From Actinomycetes bacterium (GTDB taxonomy: Bacteria > Actinomycetota > Acidimicrobiia > Acidimicrobiales > Acidimicrobiaceae), in assembly GCA_021784675.1 (NCBI GenBank), contig JAJYHR010000180.1, positions 1 through 51,974 of the forward strand: a stretch of 51,974 nt of DNA, read 5' to 3'. Each line of letters starts with the position of its first letter. Position 1 is the stretch's first letter. Below the pieces are notes generated by a model, which searched no databases, was not told the origin of the DNA, and worked only from the letters and a program-made list of their open reading frames with translations. This document shows positions 1 to 7,755 of this stretch, in pieces. Position numbers and translations under genes: made by a program.

Positions 1-151
1 CCATAATGGTGCTCATGTATCCAGAGCGAAAGCCCGGCAGCCACTTGAGCACGGCGTCGATGACCCAGATAATCCCGAAGGTGACCCGAAGCGCATCCTT
101 CGGCCACGCGGGCTCGCACCTATTCTTGACATTGCCAACCGTCTCTACCAT
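1..151 (-). CDS. Small membrane protein, N-terminal part only (DoxX/quinol-oxidoreductase-like), runs off the left edge
   Basis: Reverse-strand ATG at 151 opens MVETVGNVKNRCEPAWPKDALRVTFGIIWVIDAVLKWLPGFRSGYMSTIM..., open to the window edge; divergent from the csoR genes. Confidence 0.55.
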   Translation of the reverse strand, partial: MVETVGNVKNRCEPAWPKDALRVTFGIIWVIDAVLKWLPGFRSGYMSTIM

Positions 152-209
152 CGGACTCCTCCTTTTCGAAGATCCAAATGGGGCCTACCCCAGCAATGGT
201 ATCGGGATA

Positions 210-224
210 TACCGGTGGGGGGTA
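210..224 (+). promoter_or_regulatory. Putative CsoR operator 1 (TACCGGTGGGGGGTA)
   Basis: Matches the TACC-N4-GGGGGTA layout of CsoR-type operators; lies in the divergent promoter region upstream of csoR. Confidence 0.55.
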
Positions 225-261
225 GAGCCATCCGTCGTTACGCCGATGTGACACCTGGCCC

Positions 262-276
262 TACCCCCCACCGGCA
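262..276 (-). promoter_or_regulatory. Putative CsoR operator 2 (TACCCCCCACCGGCA, reverse orientation)
   Basis: Forms a 14-bp perfect inverted repeat with site 1: CCGGTGGGGGGTAG at 212-225 and CTACCCCCCACCGG at 261-274. Confidence 0.5.
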
Positions 277-336
277 CCCGGGCTTAGGCTTGATCCTGAA
301 GCCGAGCGGGCTCCCGGCGCAAGGAGGTCGACCAAG

Positions 337-549
337 ATGATGTGGTACTGGAATGGAGCGGCCTCCTGGTGGGGGTGGATGCCCGGGCTCTTGGCCATGG
401 TCCTGCTCTCGGGCCTTGCCATCTGGGCGCTCTGGTTCCTGATCGAGCGATATGGCCGGAAGGAAGCCGACCTCCAAAGCTACCACCACCCGGTGGACAA
501 CGATGAGCACCCGAGCGAGATGGGCCCGCCCGCCACTGGAGGGCGGTGA
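337..549 (+). CDS. Small single-pass membrane protein, Trp/Met-rich N-terminus
   Basis: MMWYWNGAASWWGWMPGLLAMVLLSGLAIWALWFLIERYG; AAGGAGG SD upstream; stop overlaps the csoR start (GTGA). Confidence 0.65.
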   Translation: MMWYWNGAASWWGWMPGLLAMVLLSGLAIWALWFLIERYGRKEADLQSYHHPVDNDEHPSEMGPPATGGR

Positions 550-896
550 TGGCCGCCGATCACTCCGGCCACACGTGCACCCCTCCACCTGTCGCCTCCC
601 CCTCCGAGCGCCCGGTGCGCGGCTATGCCTCGGGAAAGGACGACTACCTGGCGCGGTTACGCAAGATCGAGGGGCAGGTTCGGGGGCTGCAGCGCATGAT
701 CGAGGACGACCGGTGGTGCCCGCACGTCGTTACCCAGGTCTCCTCGGTTACCCGGGCGTTGCAAGAGGTGGCCATCGGCCTCCTCAACGACCACATCCGC
801 CACTGCGTGGTGGACGCGGCCAGAGATTCGGACGCAAGCGGCAAGGAGCGCCTCGATGAGGTCACCTCCACCATCCGCCAGGTGCTGAAGCTGTAG
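546..896 (+). CDS. csoR: CsoR/DUF156-family metal-sensing transcriptional repressor
   Basis: DDYLARLRKIEGQVRGLQRMIEDDRWCPHVVTQVSSVTRALQEVAIGLLNDHIRHCV: typical fold with the Cys, His, Cys ligand pattern. Confidence 0.9.
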   Translation: MMAADHSGHTCTPPPVASPSERPVRGYASGKDDYLARLRKIEGQVRGLQRMIEDDRWCPHVVTQVSSVTRALQEVAIGLLNDHIRHCVVDAARDSDASGKERLDEVTSTIRQVLKL

Positions 897-919
897 GGTC
901 TCCCCGAGCGGCGGTCGAG

Positions 920-964
920 AGCGAGGACCAGAGCTCGTCCCGAAGGGTGGCGATCCGGCGAGCG
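920..964 (+). repeat. 45-bp perfect direct repeat, copy 1 (between csoR and the cysteine desulfurase)
   Basis: agcgaggaccagagctcgtcccgaagggtggcgatccggcgagcg, identical to 1352-1396. Confidence 0.95.
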
Positions 965-1023
965 GAGACCGTTGCAGGAGCGCGCCGAACCATAGGGCGG
1001 GTCGTTCACCTCCACTGCCACCG

Positions 1024-2193
1024 TCATCCTCTCCCCCCGCCGGTCGAGACGAGCCTTCGGTGGGCGTTCGCCAGCAGCGCGGCCGCCATGCTCACCTCCT
1101 CCACGCTGCTGGCGCGCCCCAAGGAAAGGCGTACGGCGCCGAGAGCGACCTCGGAGGGAAGGCCCATCGCCAGCAGCGTGGCGTTGGGCGTATGCTCCCC
1201 GGCGTGGCAAGCCGACCCGGTGGAGGCGAGCAGCTGCGGGATCTGGTCGAGAAGCTCCGCGCCAAGGACGCCGGGAAACGACACCAGCAGGGTGTTCGGC
1301 AAGCAGGCTACCTCCGGGGTGTGCCGGACGATCCCGGGCACCGCCGCCGACAGCGAGGACCAGAGCTCGTCCCGAAGGGTGGCGATCCGGCGAGCGTCCG
1401 CCTGCAGGCGATCCCCGGCGATCGAAGCAGCCGTGCCAAGCCCGACGATGCTAGCCACGTTCTCGGTCCCCGGACGCACCCCGCCTTCCTGTCCCGCGCC
1501 GAAGATGACCGGGGAGAGCCGGGTCCCCCGGCGGACGTAGAGGGCGCCCACCCCTTTGGGCCCGTAGCACTTGTGCCCGGCGATCGAAAGCAGATCGACC
1601 GCGAGGGCGTCGACCAAGACCGGAATCTTCCCGATCGCCTGAGCCGCATCGGTGTGGATGGTCGCGCCGCCCTTCCGAGCAGCCGCGGCGAGCTCGGCCA
1701 CCGGCATCACCGCACCGGTCTCGTTCTGGGCCAGCATCACGCTCACGAGCGCCACGTCGTCACCGAGGGCTCGAGCCGCAGCCTCCAGATCTAGCATGCC
1801 GGAGACCGAGACCGGGACCCGGGTGACGGTCCATCCCGCGGCTTCGAGAGACGCGCAGGGGGCGGCGGTGGCCGGGTGCTCGACCGTCGAAGTCACCACC
1901 CGGTGCCGGTCCGGGGGCGCCTGCGCGGCTACTCCCCTGATCGCGAGGTTGTTCGACTCGGTTCCCCCCGAGGTGAAGACGATCTCCCCGGGCGCCGCTC
2001 CGATCAAGGTCGCGACCCGCTCGCGCGCCTCCTCCACCGCCTCGTGGGCGCGGCGGCCGAGAGCGTGATCGCTGGACGGGTTACCGAACTCCCCCCGCAG
2101 GAAGGGCTCCATCGCATCGGCCGCCTCCGGCGCGATCGGCGTCGTGGCGTTATGGTCCAGGTAGATCAGGGAGGACGGCGCGCCGTAGGTCAT
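1024..2193 (-). CDS. Cysteine desulfurase (class V aminotransferase, NifS/IscS-like)
   Basis: YLDHNATTP, IHTDAAQAIGK, SIAGHKCYGPKGVGALYVR, STGSACHAG motifs. Start set at MTYGAPSSLIYLDHNATTP; the upstream extension of the 550-aa ORF looks non-coding. Confidence 0.9.
   Translation of the reverse strand: MTYGAPSSLIYLDHNATTPIAPEAADAMEPFLRGEFGNPSSDHALGRRAHEAVEEARERVATLIGAAPGEIVFTSGGTESNNLAIRGVAAQAPPDRHRVVTSTVEHPATAAPCASLEAAGWTVTRVPVSVSGMLDLEAAARALGDDVALVSVMLAQNETGAVMPVAELAAAARKGGATIHTDAAQAIGKIPVLVDALAVDLLSIAGHKCYGPKGVGALYVRRGTRLSPVIFGAGQEGGVRPGTENVASIVGLGTAASIAGDRLQADARRIATLRDELWSSLSAAVPGIVRHTPEVACLPNTLLVSFPGVLGAELLDQIPQLLASTGSACHAGEHTPNATLLAMGLPSEVALGAVRLSLGRASSVEEVSMAAALLANAHRRLVSTGGGRG
1352..1396 (+). 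repeat. 45-bp perfect direct repeat, copy 2 (inside the cysteine desulfurase gene)
   Basis: Identical to 920-964; offset exactly 432 bp. Confidence 0.95.
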
Positions 2194-2725
2194 CGGCACC
2201 GCCTGATCCGCTGCAACCCGGCTGTACGGCAGCCGTGACCGGCGGACACCACGACCGCCGCCACCTGGATGGCGCCCTCCGGGAGGTGCCGGAGTCCCTT
2301 CGGGAAGAGGCGGCAACTTGGCCAGGAGCGGCACTCCGGACCGCCGCGCCGGAGCCGCACAGAGAGGATAACTCCGCCCGGCGCTCTCCGCCGGAGGCGA
2401 GCTGCGCTGCATCGGGAGTTGCTCCCCATGACTTAGAGGATAGAGGTCCAAAGACGCCGCGCAAGCCCCCTCGGATCGCTCCGGCCGCCCCGTCGAGAGC
2501 ACCGCCACGCCGCGAACCCGCCGAGCCGCCCAGCCCTCCTCCTCACACCCAGCCGATCGAGGCTCATCCAAATTCTCCTCAAAAAATCTTTTGAGTCCCG
2601 ATCGCCTCTCGCGCCTCCTTAAAGGAGACAAACACCTCCGGCAGGTTCTCAACAGTCCAGGCCCCGGCAGCTGCAAAAACGATTGCCGACAGGCTCAACG
2701 CGGGAAGCTTTGGCTACATTGCGAA

Positions 2726-2808
2726 AACGCTTAACAAACCCTAAGAGACATATCCCCACTACATCGCCGTCCTTGACAACTCAACGCGGCTTGATATAGT
2801 TAAGCGTT
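2726..2808. promoter_or_regulatory. Pair of inverted LacI-family operator-like sites (AACGCTTAAC 2726-2735; GTTAAGCGTT 2799-2808)
   Basis: Two perfect 10-bp reverse-complement copies; the second overlaps the -10/start region. Confidence 0.6.
2773..2800 (+). promoter_or_regulatory. Sigma70-type promoter of the lacI-family gene (TTGACA-16-TATAGT)
   Basis: TTGACA at 2773-2778, TATAGT at 2795-2800. Confidence 0.7.
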
Positions 2809-2812
2809 ACAC

Positions 2813-3889
2813 ATGCGCTTAGCTGGAATGCGAGGGAATCTCGGCGTGAGTGACCGACCGACTATCTATGCAGTCGCCAAACGGTGTGGTGTCTCGACCA
2901 CCACCGTTTCACGCGTCATGCAGGACGAAAGCTTCGGCTCCGAGAGAACTCGGCAGCTGGTGCTTCGGGTCGCGTCCGAGCTCGGTTGGGTTCCTAACGG
3001 AGCGGCGCAGGGCCTGGCGTCGAGGAGAACCGGAGTCGTCGGCCTCCTCTTCCCGGATCTGGGGTTGCCGGCAGCCGCGGAGGAGGAGTCCCCTCTCTAC
3101 GTAGACCAGGTGATCCGGGGAGCCGAGAGAACCGCGGCTTCGATGGGCATGGCGGTCCTGATCGCCGCGGTCAAGGCCTCCGGCGGGAAGTCCCTCGCCT
3201 ACTCGGTGGCCGGCAAGGTGGACGGCATGGTGATCATGTCACGAAGCCTGTCGGACAAGGACATCGCGACGATCTCGCGCACCATCCCGGCGGTCCTGCT
3301 TGCCAACAAACCCGGGAGCCACTCCTACGACAACGTATCGGTAGACAACCGGACCGGCGTCCGCGACGTCACCAGCCACCTGATCGCCCATCACTTCCAC
3401 ACCAGCCTGGCCTTCGTCGCGGGCCCCCACGGCTCCCCCGACTCGCTGGAGCGCTTCCGGGGCTTCTGCGAGGCGGTCGGCGCCGCCGGGTTGCCGGTTC
3501 CGGAGGCCCCATCGGCCGAAGGAAATTTCACCGAGGTCGGCGGGGGGAAGGCGATGCACCGCCTCATCGAGCAAGGGGAGCTGCCGAGGGCCATCGTCTT
3601 CGGCAACGACGAGATGGCGATCGGAGCTCTGAAGGTTCTGCAGGACTCCTCGCTAAGAGTCCCTGAGGACGTCGCCATCACCGGCTTCGACGACATAGCG
3701 GTAGCCAGACACCTGCACCCCCCGCTCACCACGGTCAGGCAGCCGATGCGGGAGCTTGGAGAACAGGCCGTCTCGCTGCTCCTCGCCCGGATCCAGGACC
3801 CACGAGCTTCGCGCAAGAGTGTCTACCTATCCACCGAACTAGTAGTACGAGCAAGCTGCGGCTGCGAAACACCAAGGACAAACGAATGA
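2813..3889 (+). CDS. LacI-family transcriptional regulator (sugar-responsive); start may be GTG 2846
   Basis: HTH PTIYAVAKRCGVSTTTVSRVM plus periplasmic-binding-like domain ending DDIAVARHLHPPLTTVRQPMRELGEQAVSLLL. Confidence 0.93.
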   Translation: MRLAGMRGNLGVSDRPTIYAVAKRCGVSTTTVSRVMQDESFGSERTRQLVLRVASELGWVPNGAAQGLASRRTGVVGLLFPDLGLPAAAEEESPLYVDQVIRGAERTAASMGMAVLIAAVKASGGKSLAYSVAGKVDGMVIMSRSLSDKDIATISRTIPAVLLANKPGSHSYDNVSVDNRTGVRDVTSHLIAHHFHTSLAFVAGPHGSPDSLERFRGFCEAVGAAGLPVPEAPSAEGNFTEVGGGKAMHRLIEQGELPRAIVFGNDEMAIGALKVLQDSSLRVPEDVAITGFDDIAVARHLHPPLTTVRQPMRELGEQAVSLLLARIQDPRASRKSVYLSTELVVRASCGCETPRTNE

Positions 3890-5697
3890 CCGATGCCATC
3901 GATGCGAGAACCGACTGGGAGAACCGGATTGCGAACAGATCCGACTCCTTTGACACCAACGTCATCCTCCCGCCCCCAAAGACGCTCATCGCCACCTCCG
4001 GCGCCGGATATGTCTTCCTCCGCTGGGACCAGGTGGCGGGGGCGTCGGGGTACCAGATCGAGATGACTGGACCGGACGGCGAGCCCTCCATCCTCCACCA
4101 CGGCGGGAGCGATGTGCCCGCGGTCCCCGGCAACTCCTTCGCCGTCACTGGGTTGAGCGACGGCACCAACTACTCGTTTCGGGTAGGCGCGGTCACCGAC
4201 GCCAAGGCCACCCCTGAGGCGTGGTCCCCGGCCGCGACCGCGACGACCTCCGGAGCCATCCCCGACCCCGTCTCCCTCTTCGTGGCCGCCGGAACCGAGG
4301 TCGGCCGCACCCAGCGGCTTTGGAACATGGTCGGATCGGAGCGGCTGTCGCAGCTACTGATCGGCGAGGACGAGAACGGGCACAACATTGGAGCCGAGTT
4401 CTACGAATCGCTCAAGCGCGCCCACGACGATCTCGATGCGCGATGGGTTCGCGCCCACGCGATCTTCCACGACGATCTCGAGGTGGTGAGCCGCAGCAAC
4501 GGGGTCCTTGCCTTCAACTTCTCCAAGATCGACACCATCTACGACATGGTTCTCGAAGCCGGGCTCCGGCCGGTGGTCGAGCTCTCCTTCATGCCGAGGG
4601 CGCTTGCGAGCGACCCGGAGAAGACCGTCTTCACCTACAAGGCCATCGTCTCTCCCCCCTCCGACTGGGAGGAGTGGTACCTGCTGGTCCACAGCTTTGC
4701 GGCCCACCTGGTGGAGCGGTACGGGCTTGGCGAGGTCGCAACCTGGCCGTTCGAGGTCTGGAACGAACCAAACCTGGACGTCTTCTGGTCGGGGAGCAAG
4801 GAGGACTACCTGCGGCTTTACGGAGAGACCGCCCGGGCGCTCAAGTCCGTGGACCCTTCGCTCCAGGTGGGCGGCCCTTCCAGCGCCGCCAGCGAGTGGG
4901 TAGAGGCTCTCGCCTCCTACGCCGAAGAGACCGGTGTCCCGCTCGACTTCGCCACCACCCATACCTACGGGAACCTGCCCCTCGACATGCGGCCAGCTCT
5001 CGCCCGCCACGGCTTCGCCGGCATCCCGATCTACTGGACCGAATGGGGCGTAGGCAGCACCCACTTCGGCCCGGTCAACGACGCGGTAACCGGCGCCCCC
5101 TTCATCCTCAGCGGGTACGAGTCCTGTAGCGGCAGGATCGACGCCCTCTCCTACTGGGTGATCAGCGACCACTTCGAAGAGCTCGGGCGGCCCCCGCGGC
5201 TGTTTCACAACGGCTTCGGCCTGCTCAGCGTCGGCAACCTGCGCAAACCCCGCTACTGGGCGGTGCAGCTAGCCGCCCGCCAGGGCGATCGGGTGCTGAA
5301 GACCCGCCTCTCCGGCGACTCCCACACCGTGCACGCGAACGCGACGTCCCACGACGACGGAACGATCGACCTCCTGCTCTGGAACGGGACCATCAACACC
5401 GCGATGATGGCCGGCGACCCTCGCCTCAACCGGATCGTCAGCGTGAACATCTCCGGCCTGGCCGCCGAGCGCTACGCCGCCGAGGTGGCCCGCATCGATG
5501 CGGAGCACTCGAACATCGCCCGCCACCTCGACGAGGCGACCCTCTGGCCCAGCAAGGAGGAGTGGGAGGAGCTTCGAGCCCACGACCACCTCGATACCGA
5601 GGCCCTGCCGGATCTGCAGCCCGTAGAGGGGAACGCAGCGGTCGAGCTCTTCGTCCCGCAGCCGGGCGTGGCACGCCTGAGGTTGAAGCCGCTATGA
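3886..5697 (+). CDS. GH39-family glycoside hydrolase (beta-xylosidase-like) with N-terminal fibronectin type III domain, no signal peptide
   Basis: LRPVVELSFMPRALAS...FEVWNEPNLDVFWSG...IPIYWTEWG; FN3 segment FLRWDQVAGASGYQIEM...YSFRVGAVTD; ATGA overlap with the lacI stop. Confidence 0.85.
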   Translation: MTDAIDARTDWENRIANRSDSFDTNVILPPPKTLIATSGAGYVFLRWDQVAGASGYQIEMTGPDGEPSILHHGGSDVPAVPGNSFAVTGLSDGTNYSFRVGAVTDAKATPEAWSPAATATTSGAIPDPVSLFVAAGTEVGRTQRLWNMVGSERLSQLLIGEDENGHNIGAEFYESLKRAHDDLDARWVRAHAIFHDDLEVVSRSNGVLAFNFSKIDTIYDMVLEAGLRPVVELSFMPRALASDPEKTVFTYKAIVSPPSDWEEWYLLVHSFAAHLVERYGLGEVATWPFEVWNEPNLDVFWSGSKEDYLRLYGETARALKSVDPSLQVGGPSSAASEWVEALASYAEETGVPLDFATTHTYGNLPLDMRPALARHGFAGIPIYWTEWGVGSTHFGPVNDAVTGAPFILSGYESCSGRIDALSYWVISDHFEELGRPPRLFHNGFGLLSVGNLRKPRYWAVQLAARQGDRVLKTRLSGDSHTVHANATSHDDGTIDLLLWNGTINTAMMAGDPRLNRIVSVNISGLAAERYAAEVARIDAEHSNIARHLDEATLWPSKEEWEELRAHDHLDTEALPDLQPVEGNAAVELFVPQPGVARLRLKPL

Positions 5698-5983
5698 CCC
5701 GGCCGTGCGGCCGGGAACCGAATGGAGCCGGCGCGAGGGAGTTCCCTTCCCGGCAGCCGGAGAGGGCTGCAGCAACCGCCGGCGGCGAGTGCCGGCCCCT
5801 GGCTCCGGCACGAGCGCGGCAATCGCGCGCGGGTCTAGTGATAGGCGCGGGGTTCAACCGCGCTCGACGGAATCCGTCATCCGCTCTGAAGGCCGTTCCG
5901 GCCCGCGCGGGTGGCAACAGGTGTCTCCAGGAATAACTGGAGGCAAGCATGCGGGGTGCCGGCAACGCCGGAACACGCCCCGC
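5698..5983 (+). other. Intergenic region dense in consecutive stem-loops (candidate structured RNA / processed 5' UTR)
   Basis: Stems: 5698-5704/5709-5715, 5753-5758/5765-5770, 5790-5795/5805-5810, 5814-5818/5824-5828, 5845-5850/5858-5863, 5866-5870/5874-5878, 5891-5895/5899-5903, 5922-5930/5937-5945, 5951-5956/5978-5983 enclosing 5959-5963/5967-5971. Confidence 0.5.
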
Positions 5984-6019
5984 TGTCACATGGCTGGAAG
6001 AACAAGATAGGGGGAAGGA

Positions 6020-7711
6020 ATGAAATCAACCAAGAACTCGAGCCCAATGGAGCGAGGAAGGAAACTTCGACGCTCCGGGCAGATCGGGCTGATGACCGGC
6101 GTGCTGGCAATGACGCTTGCCGCTTGCGGGGGATCGACGAGCTCGACGTCGAGCAGCTCGACTAGCAAAGCCGTCACCCAGCTAACCATCGAAGGCAACA
6201 CCTCCCCGATGACCGTGAACAACCTCAACCCGTTCAACGGCAACCTCGGCGTTACCCTGATGTACAACACGCTCATGCTCGTCAACCCGATCAACGGAAC
6301 CATGGCGCCGGAGCTGGCCACCTCCTTCAAGGCGGTCAACCCGCAGACCCTGGAGTTCACGCTGCGCCCGGGGGTGAAGTGGAGCAACGGCACCCCGTTC
6401 ACGGCAGCCGACGTCCTCTTCACCTTCAACATGCTGAAGAAGTACCCAGCGCTCGACGGCGGAGGCCTCTGGAATCAGCTGACCTCGGTAACCGCATCGG
6501 GCAACACGGTGATCTTCAAGCTCAACCAGCCCGACGTTCCCTTGAACCTGTCGCTGGCGGCGGTCCCGATCGTTCCGGCGTCCGTATGGTCCAAGGTCTC
6601 GAACCCGGCCACCTACACGGCATCCTCGCCGGTGGTCACCGGACCGTACACCCTCGGCTCCTACGCACCGACGAAGCTGGTGCTGAAGAAGAACCCGCTC
6701 TCCTTCGAAGCGAGCCAGGTGGTTCCGAAGACGGTGGCGCTCCTCGTCGGGTCGTCCGCCCAGGCGACCAACGAGCTCCTGGTGGCGAGTGGAACCTACG
6801 ACTTCTCGTACAACTACTTCCCGGACGTCCAGAAGACCTACGTCTCCCGTGACCCGAAGCACAACATCTACTGGTTCCCAGCCGGTGGGGTCGTTGCCCT
6901 CTACATGAACCTGACCCAGGCGCCGTTCAACAACGCCTCCTTCCGGCAGGGCATGTCGTGGGCGATCAACCGGCAGGCGGTGGAGAACAAGGCCGTCTTC
7001 GGAGTCGAGAGCGTTGCTCCCCAGACCGGGTTGATCCTTCCCGGTGAGAAGGCCTGGGCCGACCCGGCAATCCCGAACAGCGGGTTGATCACCAAGAACG
7101 ACGCCAAGGCCCTAGCCGACTTTGCCAAGGCCGGTTACAGGGAGGTCGGCGGCAAGCTGGTCAACTCCGCAGGGACGCAGGCCAGCTTCGCGATCACGGT
7201 ACCCAATAACTACTCCGACTGGGTTGGCGCCTCTCAGCAGATAGCGTCCGATCTTGGGCAGGTGGGGATCAAGGTCACGCTGAACGAGCCCACGGCGGCG
7301 GTGTACACCACCAACACCGAGGCGGGCCAGTACCAGGCGGCCATAGGGAGCTTCGGTGGCGGCGGTAGCGCCTACAGCGCCTACAACCCGGCGCTCAACA
7401 GCGCCTTCGCGGCACCGGTAGGCACCTCTGCGGTCTCCAACTGGGAGCGGTACAGCAGCCCCACGACCGACCAGTACCTGAACCAGCTGGCGGCGGCCAC
7501 CACGCAGTCGCAGATGATCAAGGCGACGTACCCGCTCCAGGAGGTCATGTACAACCAGGTTCCTATGATCAACCTCTACTACGGAGGTATGTGGGGACTC
7601 TTCTCGACCCGCCACTGGGTCGGCTGGCCGTCGGCCAAGAACCCCTACACCCTGCCGGCAACCTGGAACGACGACCTGCTAGCGATCCTGCTGCACGTAC
7701 GACCGGCGTAA
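6020..7711 (+). CDS. ABC transporter substrate-binding lipoprotein, SBP_bac_5 (oligopeptide/oligosaccharide) family
   Basis: Lipobox LAACGG, then FTLRPGVKWSNGTPFTAADVLFTFNML, typical of the family; SD just upstream. Confidence 0.9.
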   Translation: MKSTKNSSPMERGRKLRRSGQIGLMTGVLAMTLAACGGSTSSTSSSSTSKAVTQLTIEGNTSPMTVNNLNPFNGNLGVTLMYNTLMLVNPINGTMAPELATSFKAVNPQTLEFTLRPGVKWSNGTPFTAADVLFTFNMLKKYPALDGGGLWNQLTSVTASGNTVIFKLNQPDVPLNLSLAAVPIVPASVWSKVSNPATYTASSPVVTGPYTLGSYAPTKLVLKKNPLSFEASQVVPKTVALLVGSSAQATNELLVASGTYDFSYNYFPDVQKTYVSRDPKHNIYWFPAGGVVALYMNLTQAPFNNASFRQGMSWAINRQAVENKAVFGVESVAPQTGLILPGEKAWADPAIPNSGLITKNDAKALADFAKAGYREVGGKLVNSAGTQASFAITVPNNYSDWVGASQQIASDLGQVGIKVTLNEPTAAVYTTNTEAGQYQAAIGSFGGGGSAYSAYNPALNSAFAAPVGTSAVSNWERYSSPTTDQYLNQLAAATTQSQMIKATYPLQEVMYNQVPMINLYYGGMWGLFSTRHWVGWPSAKNPYTLPATWNDDLLAILLHVRPA

Positions 7712-7755
7712 CCGCCAGATACAGCTAACTGATTAGAGGCGAGGGAAGGTGCGAG

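Noticed and set aside
2194-2676. 161-aa upstream extension of the cysteine desulfurase ORF
   Set aside because: Composition (Arg/Pro/Ser-rich) looks non-coding and the enzyme fold begins at YLDHNATTP.
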